This document shows positions 37,621 through 49,843 of a DNA stretch of 64,000 bases, piece after piece. Below the pieces are notes generated by a model, which made no database searches, was not told the DNA's origin, and saw only the letters and a list, made by a program, of their open reading frames with translations. This DNA is from Lycorma delicatula (lineage: Eukaryota; Arthropoda; Insecta; Hemiptera; Fulgoridae). Position 1 is the stretch's first letter. Each line of letters begins with the position of its first letter. The translations under genes and the position numbers were made by a program. The stretch is taken from positions 137,004,536 through 137,068,535 of the forward strand of contig NC_134458.1 in NCBI RefSeq assembly GCF_047948215.1, written 5' to 3'.

Positions 37621-38164
37621 GATTAATTGTTAACTAACCTTTTCTTGATTTTTTTTTTTTTACAGCAATAATGGCTCACTTATTAGTTTTTTGTATAATT
37701 TTATAAGTACAGATAAATTCATGTTGTTATTTTTATATATACATTTATTTTCGTTAATTACCTCATAAACTTGTTACAGTGGCTGTTTACAAATCGACAA
37801 GCATATCTGATTGTACAATTTTTCAATTTATACACAGCTCTGGAGAACTATCTTTATCTTATTCTAATCACTATTTATCCTTGTTTAATTTTTTTATAAT
37901 TTGCAGTAATTATTTATTTATATAATTATTAATTACATCACTATAACATAAATTTATCTACGGGTAATAAAATAATCGGTTTAAATATCACTCTTAAATG
38001 ACTAAAACCTATTTTATTTTATCAGTTCATATGAAATATCTATCGTTCATAGGATTTTGCATTTTCAGTAAAATTTTATTTATAATTGAAATACATTATT
38101 TCGGTAACGTAGATGAAGTAGAAGCTAAATTAAAGTAATAGATTAACAAAACGTCCCCTGTAAC
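37621..38164. other. AT-rich, no gene seen
   Basis: No motif or open frame of note. Confidence 0.6.
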
Positions 38165-38560
38165 ATAAGTTTAGTAACAAAATTTGAATGAGAAATAACG
38201 GGGGTGGTTTTCAGAGTACGGTCGGGTGTACTAAATATAGGGGGGGGGAGAGTTGAAAAGGGCATGAAGGGAAGGATGAAGAGTAGAGGTAGTGTCACCA
38301 CATCTTCTTATTAACCACATCTTAATAACATTTGACTGAGGTAGGTGAGGTAGGTGACGTGGAGCGGATGAAGGAAAGGGCGGAGAAGAAGCGGGTCGGT
38401 TTTCTCCCCCTCTTTCCACCCACTATCAGACTCCATCACCATCAACCCTTGTGACACTACACAGTCTCCTCCGATATCTTTACCGACGCTGCCTGGCTGC
38501 CAGCCTGCCAGTAAACCCTGCCTTCTTGCATTATACCATACGACTTACTATACATTACCC
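38165..38560. promoter_or_regulatory. GC-rich island, purine to pyrimidine switch
   Basis: The plus strand is purine-rich to 38390 (including a G9 run near 38240 and 'GAGGTAGGTGAGGTAGGTGA') and pyrimidine-rich after ('TTCTCCCCCTCTTTCCACCC'), with 'GCTGCCTGGCTGCCAGCC' at 38489-38506. The same architecture is seen at 2390-3010, including a CTGCC-rich segment. Confidence 0.35.
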
Positions 38561-39543
38561 GCATATTCTACAGTAACCAATTTTCAACCCGTATTACCAT
38601 ACTAAATGTAAATGCGTAAAAAATAACAAATTATCTCAATAAATTAAGAAACTTGATTCCTCTCGTTTAAAAAACAAATAATCGATTCTTTCACGAAGCA
38701 ACAACCAACAGTTTATCAAACTTTTTAATTGTAAATTATTTTATAATTTCACAGTACAAAGAATAGAATACAAATTTTTAATTATTTAAAAATTACTCGA
38801 ATATTGTTTATTTTAATAAATAAATTACTATCAGGATATTTTAAAAATGTTATCATTTTTATGTTTATAAAAATAGTACTGAAAGGGCAATGAATAAACA
38901 AAGTGTTCATAACTATTTTAAATTTGCTTTATACATTATTTACTAGTAGCAAGTGAATAACAGCAACATTACGCCTCACTTTTTATTTTAAAAAAATATA
39001 TATTTTAAAAAGTTACTTTCTTACACATTAAAAGAAGAAAATATCAAAATTTCATTTAGAATATTACCAAAAAATTAAAACAATTATGTTTCATCAAATA
39101 AATGCTAATCAGGAAAAACGTATTTAGCTTACATTTTTGGTTATTTTAAAGAATCAAACCCAGTAATTTCATTACATTAATCGGTTTATAAATTTAAAAA
39201 AATATTATAGGGGGAAAGAAAACAAAAATAAATAAATAAATTTTTAAAAATTCAAATAGTAGAATATATCATATTACAAACAATTAACATAAGTTGAAAA
39301 CAACGAATAAAGAAAATAAAACGTTTTAAAAATTAAAGCAAAATTTCAAAACAATATTCTCTCCAGATTTAAAAGAAAGATCTAGCAACAAGTTGTAAAA
39401 CTAATGTTAATTAAGAGATACAAAATACTGAATCAATAATAACAATTTTTAATATACTCATTAACTTAACAAAAGAAAATTGTAGAAATACAAAAAATTT
39501 AATTCTTTTGACCTCGAAATGGAAAATTTTTGGAATTTTCCCT

Positions 39544-39576
39544 GGTTTGAGCTAGATCTGGTTTTGAGCTAGATCC
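39544..39576. repeat. Short tandem direct repeat
   Basis: GGTTTGAGCTAGATCT is followed directly by GGTTTTGAGCTAGATCC. Confidence 0.85.
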
Positions 39577-40014
39577 AAAAATATTCTTATGACAAAAAAA
39601 TTACAAAATCTTTGATTTTATTATACAGAAAACAATATAATTAATTGTTTTAAGTAATTAAAACCCTCACTTTCTAACCGTTTAAAGTTGGTATTTTAGA
39701 CCTTTTAAAAAAGAATCCACATCTTCATTTCCACCAAGTCGAACAATAGTTCCGAAAATGATACTGTGAAAGAACAAATCTATAGAATAAATAAATATAT
39801 ACGTTACTTGAAGCATTACCGTAAATATACGTTACATGAAGGATTGGATTTGAGTTCAACTCACGTAACCTTAGTGGTTAAAGGAGTGCGTAAAATTCTG
39901 ATTTGTGTAATCTATTTCATTTGAAAACATATCGTTTCAGTAATGAAAACCTTTTAATTTTAAATAACAATAAGTCGGAAAATATTTTACGCAATTTATA
40001 GAAATAGAAACTAA

Positions 40015-40063
40015 AGAATAAACTTTGTTTATTCTTTATTCGAGAATAAATAAAGTTTATTCT
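40015..40063. repeat. 21-bp hairpin, 7-nt loop, one mismatch
   Basis: The arm 40015-40035 (AGAATAAACTTTG...) pairs with 40043-40063 with a single mismatch. Confidence 0.85.
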
Positions 40064-40657
40064 CGTATCGAAGAGTATCGTATAGCACGAAAACATTACT
40101 GTTGTCTTCCCTCAATAAGAAATTGGATTATAGTACAATCTTTTGTCAGAGTATGAATAAAAAAAGGAAATGATTTCAAATTTCTGAAGCATTGAAGACG
40201 AGACTAGAAAATGCTCAACAAAATTATCGCCTTGAATAAATAATTTAAAAAAAATAAAATCGGAGATTCATAAAGTGAATAATATACACTATTCAAATGA
40301 ATGTGTTATATTTATATTCAGTGATAATAATTTTGTTAACAAAAAACGTAAAAAACCTAAAATATGAGTTATCGGTTGGTAACAACAAATTATCAGAATT
40401 ATGAAAATAAATTACCGATAATAAAATTGAACTGAATAACTTAAATGTTAACACGTTATGAGATGATAATAGTTAAGAAACTGAGAACAATTAAAAAAAG
40501 TTGCTAAAATATTCCGTGACTTTTTCAGCTTTCCGATCAAGAGCACACAATATCTTACACAGCATTTTCATTGAGGGTCTGACACACAACGTTAAGCAAA
40601 ATAACATTAAGGATCTGACTTTTATTTTATTTTAGAGGTGTGGTTATTTTGGAGACA

Positions 40658-40930
40658 TTTATATATGCATTGCAGGTAACAAATTTGTTTTAGTAAGTCT
40701 TTTCTAAAATGGAAATTCATTTTTTCACGATATCCTTCTACCTTCTCAAGGAATTTTGAAAAAAATTATTATGATCAATGCCCCATATGTAGAAATATCT
40801 GAGTCAAATTTGAGGAAAATCGGTTTGTTCAATCTTGAGATATAAGACCAAAAGCAATGCAACACATGCATACAGCTACCCGTACGTACATATATATATA
40901 TTTGATAGCTGTATGTATGTGTAATATTTT

Positions 40931-40979
<49 letters not shown>

Positions 40980-41003
40980 GGTTTAGATGAACTAATTGAA
41001 CCG
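40658..41003. repeat. Dispersed repeat with expanded (GT)n, copy 1
   Basis: Shares with 56716-57010: 'ATATGCATTGCAGGTAAC', 'ATGATCAATGCCCCATAT', 'GAAAATCGGTTTG', 'GCACACATG/CACACATAC'-like blocks and 'AGATGAACTA-TTG'. This copy has about 90 bp extra, including a (GT)n tract at 40931-40979, inserted before the 'AGATGAACTA' block. Confidence 0.78.
40931..40979. repeat. (GT)n microsatellite
   Basis: Long GT tract with one GA interruption near its start, inside the dispersed repeat copy 1. It encodes the artefactual Val-Cys and Thr-His runs of overlapping open frames. Confidence 0.97.
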
Positions 41004-41689
41004 TACAACGTAAAAATTTGCAAAAAACCGATACCTCATTTTTTTTTACAAAGAACTAATGTCATTAAGAAAAAAATAATAATACATATTATACTTGATG
41101 TGGAAAAATATGTTAATTTTTCCTGTTTTTTAAAGAAGCCAAATAAGCGTTTAAATTCTTTTTTTTCCAACAGGCTAAATAATTACTAGTTTTCTATACA
41201 TCAAATTGATATGTATATAAGTTTTTAATTACTTACGCAATAGTGCTTTCCTTTTAAATTTTTTTTCTTTTTTTTATATAATCGCCGGAAAAGTAAAAGA
41301 GAACAGCCAAAATTGTTTTAGAATCATATAAAAGTTGTGTTGAAATTAAAGGTAAATTAGAATCTATAAATGAAATGCAAGCAAAACTATTATTCTACTT
41401 TTGTACGCAAATTACTAACACAATAGCAGTACAATTATTTGTAAAAAGTATTATTTAATTTTTTGGTAAAAACCAGAGAATACTTAACTAAATTTAAGAA
41501 ACGATTACTGAGCATGTTCTATTCGCAAACAAGCGTTTTCATCTTATCGAATTTACAGATCTATGTACTTTTTTCAATTAGGAGTGGTTTATATAGTTTT
41601 TCTTCAATTTTACTTTGTTAAAAAGGCAAATAACAAAACTTATTGAAACAATGAAACGGTTTACTTTTAACTTTAATTACATGGAAATG

Positions 41690-41745
41690 GACATCGGACA
41701 TTTGCGTTCGCCTAAATAAAAACCCGGTCATTTGCGCCCCTCATA
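41690..41745. repeat. Possible terminal motif of the MULE element
   Basis: Two related motifs, GGACATTTGCGTTCGCC (41696-41712) and GGTCATTTGCGCCCC (41726-41740), lie about 270 bp beyond the C-terminal end of the MULE transposase. GC-rich 'CATTTGCGCCC' ends are what I would expect for an insect MULE terminus, but no inverted partner was found on the other side, so this is tentative. Confidence 0.35.
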
Positions 41746-42009
41746 GGAAATTTTACCCAATAAATTCCGTACCTCGTAGAATTGTACCGTGCTGTTCCAA
41801 AAGATTGATCATAAAAATAAGTATAGATATTAGTGTATCCTCCTCTAATCATTTTTTGTTTTAATATCTCAGTGAAAAGCAAAACATATTTCACACTTAT
41901 TGTCTAGCCACATATAATAGTTTTGTCAATTATCTATGTTACATTTTTTATTTATTTTTTTTCTCTATTGCTTGACTAGGCTCTTATAATAATTTTGTTT
42001 ATCTTCAAC

Positions 42010-42975
42010 ATTACTTTATTTTATTGGTAAAAATTTCATATAGACAGCGTCTACATATTGTGTTGGAGAACAGGCTTTTCTGGTGAATTTATCAATCTTT
42101 TCCCGAAGATACACCTCCTTTTCTTCTATCCGTTTATATATCCTAACATTTTCTTTACTTCTTAATTTAACATACGTATCAGCGTGGAAATTTTTCAAAA
42201 GATCAACAACATTGTAAATGTTGGAATAAGAAGTGTTGGGAGTGCGAATTTAATCGAACGTAAAAAGATAAGCTGTCTGTCGTACGATTCGTTGAAACGC
42301 TGAAATCCACCCATATTCTTTGAAAAAACGTAGCATCTGAAGAAATTTAATTATCCCAATACGTAATCTGTGAATATCCTAACGTTTTCTTTTCCATTTG
42401 GTTGTAACGCAATTAGGTCGTCCGTGAAAGAGTTATCAGCGTCGTCGGGACTTAGGAAAGAAAAGTCAAAAAGTAATTTCAGAGAGACGGCTGGTTTCAG
42501 TGTTCTTTTTGTATTCAAAAGATAACCCAAAAAATTTAATTTTATCGCATCGGTTTTCCTCTAGATAAAAACGACAACCACTGATCGTCAATGAAGGCCA
42601 AACAACTTTTGTACCCATGTACTGCAGATTCAAAGTCTATAAAAATTTCCTCGGGATCAAGAGACAAATTATGCGATTCGCAGTTCGCGATAATTGACTT
42701 GAACACTTCGGTATAAGTGCAAGAATCTTTGTCTGATAATAGAGAAAAAATTAATGGCATGTACGTACTCTTTACATATCCATGTATCGTGAATATCTAT
42801 TTAAAAATTTTGGATAACTTTTAAATGCACCATTCAGATAGCTGGTGGGGTGGCGGTGTTGAGCCGATCTTATTGTCAGCAGTAACGGGACGCAATTGAT
42901 TGGTTTCAAAAAGGAAATCAGGTAGCGGCAAACGATGGAAATATGCTTCTGTAAGAGCTTTCCGGACTGTAATTT
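42010..42975 (-). pseudogene. MULE (Mutator-like) transposase remnant
   Basis: Read on the minus strand from 42975 to 42010. A faint start, 'ALTEAYFHRLPLPD' (about 42963-42922), is followed by 'IFTIHGYVKSTYM' (one stop just before, about 42798-42760) and the intact stretch 'MPLIFSLLSDKDSCTYTEVF' to 'IFIDFESAVHGYK' (42760-42600), the DDE core with its conserved D-F-E (iDFE) acidic residues. Further on are 'DDADNSFTDDLIAL', 'ENVRIFTDYVLG', 'WVDFSVSTNRTTDS' (the usual NRTTNxxE motif, here shifted out of frame straight after) and the C-terminal 'NFHADTYVKLRSKENVRIYK' (42198-42139). Frameshifts and stops occur around 42540, 42340 and 42250. A FLYWCH-type zinc finger, common upstream in this family, was not found. 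Confidence 0.84.
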
Positions 42976-43169
42976 TGTCCCTCAATTACGGGTATTCTTA
43001 AAAAGTTAATGAAAACTATTTTACTTATAAGCAATTATACATTTCTAAAAGATAAGATAAAGTTAACGTGATGTTTGTTTAAGGCCTTTTGTAGTTTTTC
43101 AGCTGCTTGATATTTACCAGATTTAAGAAAAAGCATGATGATACAGAGATGAAAAATGAAAATAAACAA

Positions 43170-43762
43170 TTGAACCAGTCGGCTTGATCTTATCGGGTCG
43201 GCGTTGGAGCTCCGTGTAAACTGGAGGAGCCAGGTCGAATGGGCATTAGAGGAGAGTTTTATAGTGAACTTAGCAAAGGAAAGGATTGCTGAAAGGATAT
43301 AGAGCTCTGTTTGGATTTCTATTGTATTCTGTTTTTGTTGATGTTTTATTTTATAAATTTTGTTTTTGTTGTTGTTCTTGTCCTTTGTTTCGTTTTGTTT
43401 CTATGTTACTGTGTTGTTATTTTTCCGTGTAATATTTTTACGTTTCATTTTGTGTGTTGAACTCACATTTACTTTCTACGGGTAGGTAGTTCAATTACTT
43501 TGTTTAGTTAGGTCCTTTCAGTCTTGCTTCAGACGGTGAGATGTGTTTTGTTTTGAGTTCATTAAATACAGTAGTACATCGATGGATATTTCACTCGTGG
43601 CATTCGCATCGGTGACATCCTGATCGAGGCGGAGTGGAATATGTCAAAAGCCGAGGTTTCAAAGATGACCTCCGGTAAAGCCCATAAAGAGCTCGGAACG
43701 GAAGGGGTGGCGCAGGGTTTTCCCCTATGGGGTCAGGATGAACCTTCTTCAAAAAAAAAAAT
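43170..43762 (+). mobile_element. GC-rich retroelement-like 3' end with A-run
   Basis: Two GC-rich blocks (43185-43320 and 43560-43740) flank a T/G-rich stretch, and the second ends in 'CCTTCTTC' followed by ten A (43751-43760). The abrupt change and the A-run look like the 3' untranslated end of a non-LTR retrotransposon. Short open frames here (43641-43862 plus, 43591-43806 minus) show no recognisable domain and are not called as genes. An unrelated repeat with an internal A-run remains possible. Confidence 0.4.
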
Positions 43763-44869
43763 AAAATTAGATAAATTTCAAAAAAAAGGAAAAAGAAATT
43801 TTCCACTAAACCCTCAGTACAATCTTAAAAACTTATTTTTTAAGGTCGACACGAAATTGTAAATGAATTACGATTATACGAGAAACGGATATGAAATTCG
43901 AGTAGACGAGATGCGTCTGATCAAATATGATAAAATAGGAGTTTGATCAGAAGTAGATAAAATGTGTTTGAAGTAGGATTCGAAGAATAACTTTCACACT
44001 TTGTATTGAGAACGTAGTGAAAAAATTATTTTTCTTTTACACTCTAATTTTTTAAATACTTCATTTATTTTTATTTTCTTCTTTTTTTAGAATCTGTTCA
44101 ATTTTTTTTAAAGTTTATATTTTGTTCTAGTTAGTTTTAAATGTATCGAAGCTGAAATAAAACCAGAAGTACAAAACGGACTTCTTGTAAAAGAAAAGAG
44201 CCTTCTCTGGAACAAAACAGGATTGTTTTTTTTTCCAATTGTCTAATACAATTAAGCAATGGAATGAGATTATCGCTAGTAACTTAGCTATCGTGTAAAA
44301 TAAAAATCATCAAAATTGGAGTTTCTTATCAAATGTTATGACAGACATATATATATATACAGAGCAAGTGCACACTAAGAAAGAGTTTTTTGAAATTTCG
44401 ATTTTAAAGGGTTAAAACGGAGTAACAAATTTACTACTTTTTTCTTAATTTCTCAGTATTAAATGAAGACAAATTAAGTTTTGGTATAATTAATCTTCAT
44501 GTGAAAATGTAAAAAAACAATTTCCAAATTTCTTGAAAATTCTTCCCGAAGAAAGGTAAAAAAAATGAAAAAACATAGATTGCAAATTTTCCCCATCTCC
44601 GACTATACTAAACGAGATATTCACTAGATTTGGGCTTGCAAATACACGTTTGATAAATATCTAATAACCTAGCTAAATAATTTTCGGGTGATTTTGAATT
44701 TTGAATTTTTAAGGGGCGCGACAATTTACTGTTACTGTATGTGTGATGCGACGCGACTGGCTGCACTTGCTTCCAGTTACTTGAGTAAAATACATTAAAT
44801 AAAAAAAAATTTTTTTTTAAAATGAGAAACGAAGTACGACGTCACCTTCTTTTCTTTGTTTTTCCTGTT

Positions 44870-45145
44870 TAGCCTCCGGTAACTACCGTTTAGATAATTC
44901 TTCAGAGGATGAATGAGGATGATATGTATGAGTGTAAATGAAGTGTACATTCTCAGTTCGACTATTCCTGATATGTGTGGTTAATTGAAACCCAACCACC
45001 AAAGAACACCGGTATCCACGATGTAGTATTCAAATCCGTGTAAAAATAACTGGCTTTACTAGGACTTGAACGCTGTAACTCTCGACTTTCAAATCAGCTG
45101 ATTTGGGAAGACGCGTTAACCACTAGACCAACCTGGTGGGTTGGT
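44870..45145 (-). mobile_element. tRNA-derived SINE, copy C (best preserved)
   Basis: On the minus strand it starts near 45145 with 'GGTTGGTCTAGTGGTTAACG', a textbook A box, then 'AAATCAGCTGATTTGAAAG', then the B box 'GCGTTCAAGTCCTAG' (about 45075-45060). The tRNA-unrelated body follows ('TATTTTTACACGGATTTGAA', 'GGTTGGGTTTCAATTAACC', 'ACTTCATTTACACTCATAC'), and the 3' part ends near 44870 with 'CCGGAGGCTAAACAGGAAAA'. The internal promoter boxes support pol III transcription when young. Confidence 0.8.
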
Positions 45146-45479
45146 GTCACCTTCTAATGGTTTGCCAGCTAACGCTAAGAACCGGATAAAATAGATTTTT
45201 ACCTGCACGAGTTGTTTGAATGCCCTCTCATCTCCTGATGAATAGAACACAGCCAAATATGCAAAAAATATAGTTTAAGAACCGGTGCCCGAATCTAACC
45301 CCACCAAGAAGAATCACAGTAACAAAAGACACGATTATAACTTTATTAAAACCTTTTATGCGTTACAGACAAATAATACTCTGAATTTTATAACTTTAGT
45401 TAAGAGAGTTTTGAATTAATGAATTAGGCGTATCGGAAATATTTTAATTTTCATATTACCTTAGTCTGTATACAAATTA

Positions 45480-45990
45480 GATACGACCCGAGCAGACACA
45501 AACGCTAGACTTCAGACGAATCCCAAGCAACTTGAGCCTCGTCGAGGGATTAACTAACCAACATTTATGATGTTATATAATGTTTGTTTGAGGAGGGGTC
45601 AAGAAGCAAACAGTAATTGTTAGCGTAACGTCGGTTAATTTTATACAACAGCAGAACATAGCATAGCGTAAATACCGCAGGAAGGTAGCGAATAAGTACA
45701 CCTCTGAGCTACAGGATATAGCAATAAAACAGTAGAGGAAATGGTACTAGGACCCAAAGGAGGAAGACAATGTAAGAGAGAGAATGTATGTTATGTCTCT
45801 TATCAGTGGAATAGCGAGCGGTCCAACCGACCAGACGTGACGTGATATTGTCCTGTTATCAGTAAAACAGTTCAACCTGCCTCTTTAACCTTACTATTTC
45901 TCTCTCTGTCTCGCTTTCTCTCCCTCCCCTTTTCTCTAGTATCCTTTCCAACACATTTCCAGTTCATCTTTCTCTTTATGAGGTACGGAT
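45480..45990. promoter_or_regulatory. GC-richer island with CT tract
   Basis: Balanced composition to 45880 followed by a dense pyrimidine tract ('TTTCTCTCTCTGTCTCGC', 'TCTCTCCCTCCCCTTTTC'), with 'AGAGAGAGAATG' before it on the plus strand. No coding signal. Confidence 0.33.
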
Positions 45991-46719
45991 ACGTTATAAT
46001 TTTCTTACAGTGTACAATAACTAGCGTTTCTAAGTATAAAAAAAAAATAAAGAAATCCAGCGTAAAAGCTTGAATGCCTCAATGTACGATTATTAATAGC
46101 CATTAAAATTATAAAATAAATGGTATTTATTATATTAAACTGAACCGATTAATAAATGTGCTAACAGCAAGGGTAAAACTATTAATCGTATTAATGATTA
46201 TTTACATTAATCAAATCATAAACCTACAAGAAAAATTGACTTATCAAATAAATGGTAAACAATAAAGAAAAAAACAAAGATTGGATTATATGCATCAGTA
46301 ATACAGAATGTTCAATGGAATAATTATGTTGCGACTAAGCGAGTAATGTAGAATAGAAATAAATAAAGAAGTGAATCAAATCATTGATACTACTAGAACG
46401 AAATTTTAAAAAAAATAAATATTTTAACATTTTCAGAGAAAATATAAACTTTTCTAGGTAAAAAAATATTCAAAAAAATATTTAAAGTAAAATACATATT
46501 TTACGTATTTTTTAAATAAATAGTTTTAAATATTTTACATCTATTTTCAAATATTTATTTGAATACAAGATTTTATTTGAAATAAACAACAGAAAGATAA
46601 AAATAATTTATTAGTAAAGCTGAAGCATTATTATTTTAATCGGGTACGTTGTTCATATGTATCTTGCCTAATATTGCTAAAAATACCTATATTTAATTTT
46701 GAGACTTGGCTAAAAGAGA

Positions 46720-46761
46720 AATGCCCACTCGATAGCTGCTTTCAGCTATCGAGTGAGCATT
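46720..46761. repeat. 19-bp hairpin, 4-nt loop, one mismatch
   Basis: AATGCCCACTCGATAGCTG (46720-46738) pairs with 46743-46761 with one mismatch. Its GC content is above that of its surroundings. Confidence 0.88.
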
Positions 46762-48129
46762 ATAAAATAATACACTCATAAAAATCCGTTCGTAAAATTT
46801 AAAAATAAAAATTTTCAGATAGGATTTTTTAAATGACAAAAGAAAAATTGCAGGATTACAAACACCATCTTCATTAAAGAAATATACAAATAGATAGCGG
46901 AGACATTTAAATTACCATAATATAAATTTTATTGCAAGAGAGAAAGAGGAAGTTGTATGGCATAAAGATGTCAATCGTAAAATAAATTTATCTAGCGTAC
47001 AAAATCGTCCATTTGATCAGGATATTTGTAATACCGAAATAAAAACGGTTGAGATGACCTGTTGTGAGATACAAGTCGCTCCCGAAAATGGCACAGCTAT
47101 TCTCAAGGTAACAAGAATTCGATTATAGGTTTACTAAAGAAAGCAAGGAACAAATCGATTTCCCATTCCTTTCTTAACTGATCCAGATCTATATCGGTAT
47201 GCAAAAAATGACAAATGACATCTTCACTTAATTTACAATATAGACGCTACATAAAAGAACATTTTTACTCTCAGAAAAAACAACTTTGACTTGCGCCTCT
47301 TGTACCTCACATGATTTACTATAAGTATTCACACACAACTACTGAAGCAGGAGCAGATTGTACAAGCGTGTAACAAGTAGTAGTATTTTTTACATTACAA
47401 AAAATGTCAGCTTTGTATTAGCGGTATATATAAAGGAATGTATCTTATTAGTGACTAGGAAAAAGTCATCTTTAGTGAAACATTGTCAACACAAAACCTT
47501 TTATCCACTATAGTAATGGCAAGCACTATATACCTTCCGAAGAATTAAAGCTTTGAACTTCGACCGGTACCGTTGTATCTATTCAGTTACAGGAGATGGT
47601 GCAGGTAGATTTTTCATAGTTTTATTATGCAATATCAAATGACTAAGTATCAAAAGGGATCAAATTTGCTATAGGACGCAACAACCTATAAAAGCTACCT
47701 TCTTTTAAAATAATAAAAAACAACCAGCGTTAAAAAAACAGTTATTTTTAACGAAAATCTTTTTTTAAGCAATATTTCATTCGGTAGATGGAACGGTATA
47801 GAATTGATCAAAAGGAAAATTCTACAAGATTATTTAACTTTGGTGATCTGAAAATTGTTTAATAAACTTTGCTTCAACCGCCACCATCTTATATAACTTA
47901 CAAAATGATTTTACTTTCTTTTATAGGATAAATAATCTATTTAAAATGACGAAACGAATATATATTTATATAATTAAATAACTATTACATTCTAATTTCT
48001 GTAATTAAACAGAGATTACATCATATTGGTAAAATATTAACATAAATACCGTTAAGTTAGCAGGATCTTCTTCATCCCAGCATCCTAAACGTCAAGAATT
48101 CCAGTATCACGAATATTGCAATAATCATT

Positions 48130-48320
48130 TATCTCGCGTTCACTACCATTTAAGACAGTAACAGAGACAGAGATTGTGATAAGACACCCGAGAAATCTAA
48201 AACGGTGGATGGAAGAGAGCATAGGATGTCGGGCGGTTAGTAAAGGGTTGGGATGGGTAGTAGAGAAGGAGTTAAGGATGAGTTAAAGATGTAGTTTGAT
48301 GAAGAGGGAGTAACGTTATA
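48130..48320. promoter_or_regulatory. Purine-rich GC-higher island
   Basis: Short plus-strand purine-rich stretch with 'GGATGGAAGAGAGCATAGG', 'GTCGGGCGGTTAG' and 'GTAGAGAAGGAG'. No open frame. Similar in style to the other islands. Confidence 0.3.
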
Positions 48321-49813
48321 TATTACAGTATAATAATAACAATAATGTCTATTAAAACTTGTAAATTTATTACTTTCCTCTAATGTAATGTGTAATATAC
48401 TACTAAAACCGCATCGATGATAAGAATTTCATCTACAGTATACTATATGGAAGCGTTACCAGTAAAGTAATAATCATAATAATAAATAATAACAATATGA
48501 ATTATTATACAGATTAGAATTACTTCATTAATTTACAATTTATTTCCGGTATATATACGATTTTGAAATATATTATTACCGATATGTATAATATTAATGT
48601 AATATTTATCATGAAACTTTCATTTTAAATTTAACAGAGTTCAACAAATGATGAAATGAAAGTTTTCATACTTAAGTGCATCGATTTCCACGATTCTTTT
48701 TCTTTGGTTTGTAAATGGATATCGTTTGATCACCCCATATAATATTTCTTCCGGATAAAATGAGAGGAAGAATTAAAAGAATTAAATAATTATAATACAC
48801 TTAAAATTTCATGATTTTTTTAAAATTTATTTTCCGTCATTATTATTAAGCAATGCGTTATAATATCGTAATGATATTTAGTCTAAAATGATTCACGGAA
48901 TAAAAATTAAAGAACACCGGTGTAAATATACATTAGTTGAAGTTCCATATAATAATTTTTATCCAGATAAAGTTGACTTCTTTGTTTCTTACAATAGGCT
49001 TGCTTTTGTATGCAATTTTTTTTTTGTTTTTTTTTGTAGGCTTGTCCATATTTTAAATAGAAATAAAACTGTGAAATATGAAATAAAAACAAAACTTTAA
49101 ATAAATAATAATTACAAAGCGATTTAAAAAAGATTATGTTAAAAAAAAATTAACTGTTTAAATTTGACTTTCAAGTTAGCGTCATTCAAAACAGACTTGA
49201 TAAAAGTTTACGCTCCAAAAACGATTAAAAAAATTTTACTTAAAATCCAAACCTATATAAATTATGGTAAATAAACATTCTGTTGAACGTAAACAGAGTG
49301 TTTCAAGAAGTCAGGGAATGATCCCCACATCGAAATAAATAAAAAAAAAACTTATATCAACATATGTCCGTAAACGCTTAGTTTACCGGCTATCATTTTT
49401 TATTTTTAACATAAAAATTTTTTTCTCAGAAAATATTAATCAAATCGAGCTGAAATTTTATTTAATGCTAAGATACCTAGAAGTTTATTCGTATAAAAAT
49501 AATGAACCTGACCACTCACTTTACAACCACTGTTTTATTTAAATGTTATATTAACATAAAACATTTAAAGCGTTTAATGACAAATAAAATGATACCTTAT
49601 GTTTTTTTCAAATCCGTCGTACATAAATAACAAAGTTTTAGCAAAACTTCTTAAAATGAATCACTCTGGATTAAAAAACAGTTTCCATTTCCTCCCGAAT
49701 AAAACTAAATCTGATAACCCATTTTATAAAAATCGGAGCCACCGTTCTCTATTCATTGCGCCAAAAATATACATACATAAATATTACATGTATTATTACA
49801 TCCATATTTATTG

Positions 49814-49843
49814 ATAATACATGATATTTTAATCATGTATTAT
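49814..49843. repeat. Perfect 12-bp hairpin, 6-nt loop
   Basis: ATAATACATGAT (49814-49825) pairs with ATCATGTATTAT (49832-49843). Confidence 0.85.

Larger units (their letters stand above)
38561..40657. other. AT-rich, no gene seen
   Basis: Contains a 16-17 bp tandem repeat (39544-39576), paired 'ATATACGTTAC' motifs near 39800-39830, and the 21-bp hairpin at 40015-40063. Confidence 0.6.

Noticed and set aside
40857..41189. 110-codon open frame with a Cys-Val repeat
   Set aside because: The repeat is the translation of a GT microsatellite inside a dispersed repeat.
43641..43862. 73-codon open frame starting in the GC-rich block
   Set aside because: Runs through an A-run into AT-rich sequence, giving a Lys-rich tail; better explained as a retroelement 3' end.
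45045..45145. tRNA-like sequence on the minus strand
   Set aside because: Excellent A and B boxes, but the anticodon region is replaced by a CAGCTG palindrome and the sequence belongs to a repeated SINE.
48888..49100. Mirrored 61-70 codon open frames on both strands
   Set aside because: AT-rich chance frames without motifs.
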